From positions 477,645,655 through 477,709,654 of the forward strand of contig CM062808.1 of assembly GCA_031772625.1 (NCBI GenBank): 64,000 nt of DNA, in the 5' to 3' direction. Positions 1-9,297 of the stretch are shown here, in pieces. The stretch comes from Pinus tabuliformis (lineage: Eukaryota > Streptophyta > Pinopsida > Pinales > Pinaceae). The notes under the pieces are model-generated. The model did no database searches. It saw only the letters and a program-made list of their open reading frames with translations, and had not been told where the DNA came from. The translations under genes and the position numbers were made by a program. Numbering within the stretch: the first letter of the stretch is position 1; each line of letters begins with the position of its first letter.

Positions 1-1
1 T

Positions 2-1033
2 CCTGGATATTTAAAACACCTTCCTAGGTATAATGGAGAAACTGGTTCCTCAGCTGAGGACCATCTTCAAGCATTTCTAGATTTTGCAGATAATATGAAT
101 ATTGAGCAAGAAAATGTTTATATGAGGTTGTTTGTTCAATCTCTTGAAGGAAATGTGAGAACCTGGTTTAGGCAGTTACCTGCAAATTCCATCAGGTCTT
201 GGGAAGAGTTAACAAATATATTCAAAAACCAATGGGTTGTGAAGAAAGATGCTCTTTACTTTTTGACTGAGTTTGAAGAACCTAAAAGAAACTTTGGAGA
301 ACAAGTATCTAATTTTATTAAAAGGTTCAACAAACGTTATCATAAGATGCCCCCTGATTGCAAGCCCCCGGTAGCAGCAGCCAAATCTAGGTTTTCAAAA
401 GATTTTGAAGATGATTTTGCTGTAATGTTAAGAGAAAGAACTTCTAGGAGTCTTTAAGACATGCAAACTAATGTTATAGAGGTGGAAGAAAATAGGGCTT
501 CCTCAGCTAATTTAAGAGCAAAAGAGGAAAAGGCCCAAAGAAAGCTTAAATCTAGTCAAGAGGCCTCTACTTCATCAAAGACTAAAACTGGAGATTCTAA
601 AAGAGATGAGATAACTTCACTTCTTAGAAATCTATCTAATAGAATATACAAGATTGAGAGTCAACCTAGAACAGTTCGACAGACAGTCACTCGACCTCAA
701 AATCATAATCAAGGTCAATACAAAAGAAATCCACAATTACAAATTCTCCAGAGACATAGTAATGATCAGCAGGTTCCAACTCCTTTACTGATAGATGATC
801 AACAACCTAATGACAATACCATGGTTATCACTGAAGATATTAACAATATGGATACCTCTTCTGGTCAGACCACTATTATCCCTCTTTCACAACATGAGCA
901 AGTTCAACAAGATCAAGAATCCTCACAGGTTTCCAAATACCATGCCTTCTCTGAATTCTTAATTGTGGAGCTAAACAAAAGATATGACATTAGACCTAAA
1001 CCTGGCCCTGGAAGACCTCCTAAGGAAACTTGA
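2..1033 (+). pseudogene. gag region of element A (partial)
   Basis: The reading frame is already open at base 2, so the start of gag lies upstream of the window. Bases 2-457 encode a retrotransposon gag (capsid-like) domain with the usual pattern of a leucine/phenylalanine-rich stretch followed by TWFRQLP and SWEEL motifs. Bases 461-1033 encode a lysine/glutamine-rich tail ending in KPGPGRPPKET, which resembles an AT-hook core. I see no CCHC zinc knuckle here. The next 290 bases, to 1321, carry only short pieces. The region is a fossil, broken into at least two pieces. Family assignment is sound; the role of the tail is a guess. Confidence 0.75.
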
Positions 1034-1321
1034 ACAACTAGACCTCATACCAAAGCTATTGAATCTCAGACAACTACTATTCAACCATTAAATCATCAAA
1101 CTGATACAACTCAAATTGAAAAAACTATCTGAACTGCATTTAATGTTGAAAAGGAGTTAGAAAGAGTTAAAATCCCTATACGACTTTCAGAACTTTCCAA
1201 AAATCCTGGATATAAAAACTAAGTTTCCAAATGGATAAAAAACACCTATGTTGATGCTTAAAGTGATTTTATTAGCCTTCGAGAGGAAAAACCAACAGTT
1301 TTCTTTGGCCTTAGCTCATAT

Positions 1322-1800
1322 ATGATAGATGAAATAGTACCCCCTTTCTATGTGACAATAAAGATAAATTATTCCATGCTATACAATTATATGCTTGATT
1401 CTGGAGCATCACATAATCTCATGCCAAAAACCATCATGGATAATTTAAATCTTGACATAACTAGATCCTATCATGATTTGTACACCTTTGATTCCAAAAG
1501 GGTACCTTGCCTAGGACTGATTAAGGATTTAGTAGTTACTCTTGTCCAAATCCCAGTAAAGAGCATAGTGTTAGATATAGTTGTCACTGATATCCCTCCT
1601 AAATTTGGAATGCTCCTTTCAAGGTCTTGCTGTGCCAAATTAAGGGGAACTCTTCAGATGGACATTTCATATGCCACTACTCTAGTTTATGGGGGAGAAC
1701 AACTTAGGTTGTATAGAGAGGTAAGATTTGTGCACACTGTATGTAAAATAGATCAACCAAGGAACCATCCCATCTATGCAATTGATCAAGATTTTGGTTG
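1322..1800 (+). pseudogene. aspartic protease region of element A
   Basis: The translated stretch contains LDSGASHNLM, the catalytic motif of Ty3/copia-type aspartic proteases, followed by the expected beta-rich pattern to a later leucine-rich segment (GMLLSR). It would process the Gag-Pol polyprotein. It is in the same open stretch as the first part of the archaeal-type RNase H that follows, as expected for a pol polyprotein. Part of a decayed element. Confidence 0.8.
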
Positions 1801-1869
1801 TTTTCAACTCTTTTCAAATGAAATACATGAATCCCAAGTAAAAATTGAAGATGTAATTGAAAACCCTAT

Positions 1870-2241
1870 ACCAAATAAAACTGATGTATGGAAACTATTC
1901 TTTGATGGTTCTTGTACAAAGGATGGAGCAGGGGCTAGGATAGTACTAATATCACCAGAAAAAGAAAACATTACACAATCATGTAAACTTGATTTTGAAG
2001 TTACCAATAATGTAGTAGAGTATGAGGCTTTCCTTCTAGACTACATTTAGTGAAGAGTTTAAAGGTACACAACCTGAGAGTTTTCACTGACTCAGAGCTC
2101 ATTGTAAAACAAGTTAGAAATCTTTGCCAAACAAAACATCCTAGGCTTAGATCCTATCGAAATGAGGTTTGGGATTCAATTGAAAATTTCTTTAATGCTT
2201 TTAACTTGACTTATATCCCAAGAGATGAGAATATTCATTAA
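1870..2241 (+). pseudogene. archaeal-type RNase H of element A, lying before the reverse transcriptase
   Basis: Motifs in order: WKLFFDGS with the first catalytic Asp, VEYEAF with the Glu, FTDSELIVKQV with the second Asp, and YIPRDEN near the C-terminus. This matches the second (archaeal-like) RNase H of plant Tat-clade elements rather than the ordinary Ty3 RNase H, which is also present at 12102-12680. In most Tat elements I know of, this domain lies after the RT-RNase H; here it is between protease and reverse transcriptase. The downstream stretch 2389-2670 is an acidic, Asn-rich linker. The domain is in two open pieces. Confidence 0.8.
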
Positions 2242-2699
2242 TATTCCCTAGCTATCTCTACTAGTTCATTTAAAATTCCTGATCAAACTAATGTGCTCTA
2301 TTAAATACAAGTCAAATACAGGCCATCCATCCCATATAATCTAAAATACTGACAGATAATTGAAGTTGATGAACAACTAAAATCCTTTTTGGAGGTTGTA
2401 GATGAATTTTTAGTTCTACAAATTGATGAAGATAGAATGGAAACAAATGAAAACACAAATGAAAATGATAGCTCAAATTTCAATTCAAAAATTGCCAATC
2501 ATGATATCATTCAATTGTCTAACAATTTTATTCCCAAAGGTCTTATCCCTTTAGAGAAATTATTTGATCAAAATGATGCCCTTAGAAACCCACAGTCAAT
2601 TTCTCCACAAGATGACATAGAGGAAGTAAATATTGGAACAAATGATGACATTAAGAACATCAAAATATGAGCGTCCTTAGATCCTGAAATCAAAGCTCA

Positions 2700-3528
2700 A
2701 TACCTTAAGTTGCTAGAAAAATATAAGGATGTTTTTGCCTGGACCTATGTTGATTTAAAGACTTATGATACATCACTGATACATCATAAGATTCCTTTAA
2801 AAATAGAAGCTAAGCCTTATCAATAGAAACTAAGGAGGATTAATCTAGTTCTTCTACCAACTATAGAAAAAGAGCTTAAGAAAATGCTAGATGCCCAGAT
2901 TATTGTGCCTCTAAGATACTCTGATTGGGTTTCTAATTTAGTTCCCATTAGAAAGAAGAATGGGGAAGTCAGACTTTGTGTAGACTTTAGGAATTTGAAT
3001 AAAGCATCATTAAAATATAACTATCCTTTACCCAAAATGGATCAGTTACTTCAGATGGTTTCAGGAGCAAAAATACTTTCCATGCTTGATGTCTTTTTAG
3101 GTTACAATCAGGTAATGGTTGATCCAACAGACAGAGAGAATACAACTTTTACTACACCCTGGGGTACATTTATGTATTCTAGGATGCCCTTTAGCTTATC
3201 CAATGTTGGAGCAACGTTTCAAAGAGCTATGGACATAGCTTTTGTGGATCAGGTAAACAAATTTGTAGCTATTTATCTTGATGACACCACTATTTTTTCT
3301 AATTCTGATAAAAAACATCTAAAGCATTTGATGAAGGTTTTTGATAGGTGTAGGAAATTCAGAATATCCCTGAATCCTAGAAAGTCTCTGTTTGCTATCA
3401 AAGAGGGAAAACTGCTAGGCCATATAATATCAAAAGAAGGAGTGGTGATTGATCCCAAATGTGTATATGCTATTCAAACATTGTCATTACCTAGAAATAA
3501 GAAGGAGATTCAAGCTTTTCTAGGCATG
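2700..3528 (+). pseudogene. reverse transcriptase of element A
   Basis: The long open piece 2884-3528 shows Ty3 reverse-transcriptase motifs in order: VPIRKKNGEVRLCVDFRNLN, YPLPKMD, LDVFLGYNQV, FTTPWGTF, GATFQRAMD, the YLDD catalytic box (AIYLDDTT), LNPRKS and LLGHIIS. The upstream 180 bases encode the typical pre-RT segment ending in the acidic/lysine-rich lead-in. The coding sequence is cut at 3528 by insertion of element C and continues as RNase H after 12101. Fossil. Confidence 0.9.
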
Positions 3529-3712
3529 TGTTAAACAAACATGGGCAACAAGAGAATCTGAAGGATAAAACATGAGAATACCAATTTTATTAACAAGTGA
3601 TATACATTTATAGTACATATTGTGATTGTTGGGTTCCACATCCTAAGGTCTCTTGGAATCCTTTTGTCTATTCGGCTTCCACACTAACCCATTGAGGATT
3701 AGGTGTCCAACA
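3529..3712 (-). repeat. 3' LTR of element C
   Basis: 184-bp terminal repeat (TGTTAAACA...TGTCCAACA on the plus strand) matching 11918-12101. It is short for an LTR. The plus-strand AATCCTCAATGG complement region and central A-rich stretch are conserved in both copies. The left flank is gcatg, and the right copy is followed by gcaag. Confidence 0.9.
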
Positions 3713-3727
3713 TTCCCCCCCTTAATC
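3713..3727 (-). other. polypurine tract of element C
   Basis: On the minus strand this reads GGATTAAGGGGGGGAA directly before the 3' LTR. That is the expected place and composition of a plus-strand DNA primer and supports the minus orientation. Confidence 0.75.
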
Positions 3728-5392
3728 CGAAGGGTTATGTATGAGTCCAAGAAGAGAGCTGAAATACAAAATGTGCAAAAATGCATGGCAGCACTAGGCT
3801 GAATGTGCTCTCTGAAATGTTGGTATATAAGGCGGTGGTTTAAGGACGACTACCAACACTGGAACGCTTAGTGCAGTTCCTGGAACTCTTCCAAAACTGG
3901 CAAGAAGCTGGAGTCTTCTGCTAGAGGAAGTGTTCTCAATTTTGTTCATGGGCATCTTTGTCTCTGGCTATAACTCTGAAACTGGTGTGGCAGGTTATGG
4001 CTCAGGCTCGCTTGATGTCACTTTGAAGCTTGTAGATGACCATCATTTCCCCCCCTGTTAGATACAAGGTGAGATGATGGAGAAAACTCAACTGCAAGAC
4101 TATTCAATAATCTAGAACAAGTTTTGACATGTGACTGGAATATCTTCTTGGCTATTTGTTAGTGCATAGATTTACCCCAGGCTAAAAAGGTAGGATCCAG
4201 GGCCAACATCAAACCACGCTCAGCCTGGTAGCTAGCCCTACCAGGTCAGGAGAGGGCTCTCTCCAGGTCAATCTCAGCAAATTATGATCGATGAGGGCTT
4301 GAGATGACTGAAATATCTTTTGATCTTAGGCTAGATATGAATACAAGAGAGTTTGATTTGATAAAATAGTGTTTTGTTGGCTCAAAGGGAAAGGCACATT
4401 TTGGGGTGCGGGGATTGAGGCTCAGTTCTGCAGAAATCTCAATGGGGCAAGGTAGGCAATCGTTTTGGCACTTAAATTTGAGTGAGATGAAAGGAATAGA
4501 CAGGTGAGGTGTTGAAGAGGGCAAGATAAATCATGAATCCTCCCCAAACAGCTGAAAACATCAAATAACTAAAGCAAACTTCAAGTAGAGCACTGCACTT
4601 TCAATGGATTCTACTTACACTCTTGTTTGTTTAGTTCAGAAGAAATAAGATAGATAATGGCATACAATCAAATAAACAAATTCAAAATTACAAAGAGAAG
4701 CACTGTACCAAGACAAATTGCCACATTAATCCCAAAGAGTGTTGCAAATCCTGGTCTCAATTCCTTAGCCAAAATGAAAATATGAGTGTACAATGAAGCT
4801 CAATGCTTTCTCAAGAGTCCAACCATGCTAATGACTGAAAAACAACATAATATAGAAAAAAATAGCTCATCCTTGCCTCTAGGGGTCGAGCTCACATGTT
4901 TAGGAGCTGATCCAACCGATTTTAAACTGAGAACTAGAAACTAGGCAACATAACAATATGCCTCTAGAAACAAGGGAACTGATTCATTCAGTTTCAAACA
5001 ACCTCTAAACTGATGAATCCACCTCTACAAGTGAAAATCTAACATATTTACATCATGATCCATCAATGTTCATCAAATTACATAATAAATTTGCCATTAA
5101 GAAAGTAAAGAAGTCAAACTAGGCAAAACTGGGCGAAAAATAGAGCAAAACTTGGTCAAACTGGAAATTTTTCCTCTATGTGCCGCACCTGATTCTCTAT
5201 GCGTCACGCCTGTTTGAACCCACTTTTGTAGGCCTTCCCAATGTCCAAATGAGCTCCAAGTATTCTTGTTGGAAAGGTCTGCCTGTCTACTTTCCAACCC
5301 AAGTGGAATTTTTCAATTTTGCCTCCATTTGCCCCTCCAAAAGTCCATTCTCCCAACACTACTTCCTGTGTGTCAAAATAGGGGCAGTGAGG
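3728..5392 (-). other. 3' non-coding part of element C
   Basis: No supported gene. Within it, 5179-5210 holds a pair of CpG-rich 11-mers (TGTGCCGCACC and TGCGTCACGCC) whose starts are 21 bp apart, the same spacing as two pairs at 7713-7844. The rest is mixed-composition sequence without recognised domains. Confidence 0.5.
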
Positions 5393-7140
5393 TCATTTTT
5401 TGAGTGTTTTTGACCTTTTTGAGGGCTCAAAACCTACCCAAATTTCTTGGCCATAGGTAGGAAAGTGTAATTTTGCATGACAAATCCAAAAATGCTGAGT
5501 TTTTGTGATTTGGAGGCCTCTAGCAAAAGCGAGCGCCACGTGGCGTGGCGCATAGGGCAGAAAAACCTGTTTTTTGTGCCAAAAATTTGCAAAATGCAAA
5601 AATTGCTCCAAATTTCTTGAAATTTGGGCTGAGTCTTCTCTATCAAGCATGATGTTGGGCCAAGGAAGCTTCAGCCAAGATCTAAAGTCCTTCATCCTCT
5701 TTTTGCCTCCTTGATGCTCTCTTCAACTTTGCTTTCAAACTCCTGATTCTCGCTTGGCACACCAAGTTCCGGGACAAGTAATGATATGACAGGTTTCTAA
5801 GCATATTCTTTTCATTGACAACCTTCTCCAGCTTCCTTTCCAAATGGACATTGACTCTTCCAAGCCATGACTCCCTATCGGCATTGATTTCTTGCTCCAA
5901 TGAAGTGAACTCCACCCTCCTCCTTTGGGCAGCTTGGCGATTCTCCCAAATGTTTTGCAACTCCATAATCACCTGCTGGTCCTCAAGCTACTTGTTCCTC
6001 TGCTCCAGGTACTGTATAGTCCATTGGGCTCTATCCAAGTTGGTATACAAGGCATTAATGTCCGCTTGTTGCTCCTTAATGATTTCTCTAAGATTTGTGC
6101 CCATATCGGTATCATCACCCTCAATGAGGATGAAATCAGTCTCCCGCTCACCTGATGGTCCTTCCTCCTGTAGTGGCCTCTTTCCTCGGTCCTGAACCTA
6201 CTGTGTTGACGATGGAAGCGAGGCCCCTTCCACCCCAGGTGGAGATAACAATCGCTTTGCTGCTGCAAACAACCGTCTAGTGCCCTTATGATAGGTGACA
6301 AACACTAGCACACTAGTGGTCTGTGTCTCATGGCCCTCATGCTGATAGGAAGGTTCATCTGTCTCATGTCCAGCCTTTGATGGTCCCTGTGAAGCTCTGA
6401 AAAACTCACAAGAGATGAAGTCATCCCAAGTGATGCCCTATAGACCAAGCTGATGAACGACCATAATTTTGATGAGAGCAAAATGATAAATACTGTTGAA
6501 CTGCTGTTGAGGGGTCTTCTGTTGAACAAGAGTGGTCATCTTCTTTATGTTTTGGCACATGAAGTAAGGAATGTTCATCATCTGTCCCTGGGTAAAATGC
6601 ATCAGCAGCCTGATATGATAAGCATATAAGCGGGAAAACCGGCCCTCACAGCTGAAATACTTCATGATGAGTTTCATTAGAGGAGCATATTCATCTTTGA
6701 GGTACCGAAAAGGAAACACTCTCTTGAGCTGCCTCAAAAAGCATGGGCTTGATATACGGTTCATAGTGCTGCCGGTCAATTTTCTGCCTCTTGTTCCATG
6801 GTTCTCCAATGTTAGGTATGCCGGTTGCTAATGAAATGGATTCTGGTGTTAATGTGAAAGTGACACCAGCAAGAGTGGCTTGATCACCATGTAAATGCAA
6901 CACAAATAAGCGGGCCAACTCATGATGGAACTGAATATTAGCAACCTTCTCACAAAATTCATAACATGATTGATGCTGGAAACAGAAGATGGCAAGAGGG
7001 CAGGCCTGTAACTCAGCAAGAGTGGTTGGTTCTTCTCTAATGTGTTTGCCACCTCTATGAGGCCTCCTGGGTGCATGTCCCTCTATGGGTGAGTCACTTT
7101 GGGTTTCCTCTTCATAATCATATGAAGGATCAGATGCCAT
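5393..7140 (-). pseudogene. extra ORF region of element C (globular N-terminus, coiled-coil C-terminus)
   Basis: A start codon at 7140 opens MASDPSYDYEEETQSDSP, an acidic N-terminus. It is followed by a basic RRPHRGGKH patch and a globular segment containing FTLTPESISLATGIP and GEPWNK. Further pieces (6438-6809, 5969-6301, 5682-5972) run in the same direction. The 5682-5972 piece is strongly coiled-coil (EQEINADRESWLGRVNVHLERKLEKVV). I do not recognise a named family with certainty. The TLTPE...ATGIP...GE pattern is reminiscent of plant mobile domain-like ORFs carried by plant retroelements. It is not needed for pol functions, so it is a captured or accessory gene. It is broken into about five pieces, and a CT-rich tract (on the coding strand) precedes the start. 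Confidence 0.6.
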
Positions 7141-7480
7141 TTCTGCTGGTAGGTAAACTGTCTTGGAGAAATAGGTGCTGATATGTCAAACTATCTTGGA
7201 CTGCCTTTGATGATGTGTTTGACCTTTGCCACCAAGGGAAAACAGTGAAATGAGGGACTGTAAGGGGAGGGAAAAATAGTGGAGAATTTAGGGACTGTTG
7301 GGATAGATTTTAGTTAGGGAAATATGGGATGTTTTGGGAGTTTTTGTATAGGATTAGGGTTTGGGGTTTTACATTTGAGAGTTTGGAAAAGGGAATTTGG
7401 GATAGGGGATTAGTGAATTTAGGGGGTAGGGGGAACTTAGGGAATAAGGGAATCAATGAAAAATGGGGTAAGGGAGTGAA
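7141..7480 (-). other. C-tract-rich leader before the extra ORF of element C
   Basis: The plus strand shows runs of GGG to GGGG about every 8-15 bases from roughly 7255 to 7475, so the coding (minus) strand is CT-rich with CCC runs. It lies immediately upstream of the 7140 start codon. Plant 5' UTRs are often CT-rich, so this may be a leader belonging to the extra ORF; the plus strand could also form G-quadruplexes. No ORF is supported here. Confidence 0.5.
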
Positions 7481-7712
7481 CTTGGTGGCAAAACAGTCAA
7501 TCAAAACCCTAGCAGCAAGTTTCTTTGAGGTATTTCAAATGGTAGGGTTTGATTGTTTTTTAAACACTCACCATGTAACACACACCATCAAACAATCATC
7601 AAACTTGGATAGAAAACAACATTGAAGGCTCTACCTACTTGTATCAAGACCGATCCATGCGATTTGGGGCGATTGGAGCGAGTTTGGGCAGTGTTCGGGC
7701 TCTCTGGCTGTG

Positions 7713-7844
7713 TGCGCCGCACATACAACCCAATGCGCCGCGCCCCACGTATGAGCCACGCCTGTGATTTTTTACACTGTAAAATGAGGCCCAAGGCGCC
7801 GTGCTTGGTGAGTGCGCCGCGCCTCCTACCCAGTGCGCCGCGCC
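7713..7844. repeat. phased CpG-rich words TGCGCCGCGCC in element C
   Basis: Copies start at 7713, 7734, 7813 and 7834, so the two pairs each have 21-bp spacing. A related word (GGCGCCGTGC) lies near 7795. The surroundings are AT-richer. A further pair with the same 21-bp spacing lies at 5179-5210 in the same element. Confidence 0.7.
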
Positions 7845-8604
7845 GGTAGCTTGCAACAATTTTCACCCAAACTTCCCTCTTACTCACCAAAATTGCTTTG
7901 CCTTGCTTCTCTTTGCTCTTGGAGTACAAATGAACTTCAAACATTTGGAGAAATGATTTATACATGGAACTTTTAAATTTTATTTTTGCCAAACCCACTT
8001 TCATAATGTTTTGCAAATGACTTTATTTCAAACTCTGTTTTTTGGACTTCTTCACTTCATTTGAGTTTTGTGATGAACTAAATGACCTGAGCTTTGCTTG
8101 TTTTGCAGGTGTTGGAGCTTCTGGGCTAAGGAAAGAAACCAGGATTACAGATGAAGGAATTTACAATGAGGAAAACAAAATTTTCATGATTTTGTACAAT
8201 AAATGCTAAATACTCTGTTTTTAAAACACATTTTTGAACACTTGGCGATGAAATTTATTGATGTTGAAACCTCCTCATGTCCTGTTGGTAATTATTGGAC
8301 ACTTTGAAACATTTTTTGACGAAACCCTAATGAAACCCTAGACCTAATTGACAATGAAACCCTAAAGACAACCTTTGCAATTTTAAGATAAAAGAAGACT
8401 GTATATTTTTTTTAAATGAACAAACATGAGCCAACAGGTAGATAACATGAGGGAAACTGTAGGAATGCCACTACCGTCAGATGATCTATGCGCCTAATGG
8501 AATGCAGATGACTGGGCGGGACACCTAATATGAAATGCAACAAGAGGATTTGATCTTTGACGGAGGAATGAAAATACCGAATCTAACACTGTTGATGCCC
8601 ATTG
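7845..8604 (-). other. non-coding interval of element C
   Basis: No gene is supported. Three copies of the telobox-like word AAACCCTA occur between about 8320 and 8365, inside otherwise AT-rich sequence. They are too few and too irregular to be an interstitial telomere. Confidence 0.4.
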
Positions 8605-9297
8605 CTAAGAAGCGATCCATCCAAGATGAATCTTTGTTCTTGCAGGACATTTGTTTCTGAAGCATCTGTGTGAAGAATGGGTGGTTTTATGACAGTGCTT
8701 ACATGGATGAAGATTAAAACAGTGATCTTTCAGATGGCCAACTCGGTCATAGTGTTGGCATTTCACAATCTCTTGTTGTTGCTGTGGAAGAGGAGCAGAA
8801 TCTGGAACAGTTGGAGGTGAACTGTCATGAATGAATCCAACACTCTGAAATTGAATGGGCTTTGAGTAGTCTGGAATATGAAAGGACAAGTCCTTGTCAT
8901 ATCCAAGACCAGTTCTGTGCTTGTTATGGACAAGCTGTTCCCAAGGTCTGATGATGGGCTTGGGAAGTGCAAACTGAGTTTCTACATCTGCATGTACAAC
9001 TGTTGCTTTATTGGGTACTAAATCTGAACCAACTGTAACATTATTGACTTGCTTCTGATGGGTTGTAGTCTCAATGTTCTGAACAGAAACATGTTCAGAA
9101 TGACTCCTCTATTTTAGTTCTTCTTGCTGTAGCTGAGATTCGAGCTGCAAAAAATAAATTTTCTCTTGTGCATTTTGTAGACAGACCTGAATGTCTGTGA
9201 GAGAAACTTTGCTGACTTTTAATGTATCATGAGTAGTAGACAATATCAGAGTTTTGAGGAACTCTAATACTTCATTGATTCTGGCCAATTTCTCCAA
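8605..9297 (-). pseudogene. gag-like region of element C with double zinc knuckle
   Basis: On the minus strand, 9109-9297 encodes a Leu/Gln-rich helical segment, and 8605-8889 encodes a proline-rich linker followed by two knuckle-like Cys/His clusters. The second, CKHCHKTTHSSHRC, fits CX2CX4HX4C exactly. Such knuckles bind the element RNA in the Gag nucleocapsid. This is the only gag-like signal in element C. It is in at least two pieces and decayed. Confidence 0.6.

Noticed and set aside
7713-7844. CRISPR-like array
   Set aside because: Words are 11 bp with irregular gaps between pairs, in a plant retroelement; no spacer-repeat structure.
8320-8365. Telomere-like AAACCCTA words
   Set aside because: Only three irregular copies; no interstitial telomere array. 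Teloboxes are common by chance and in plant leaders.
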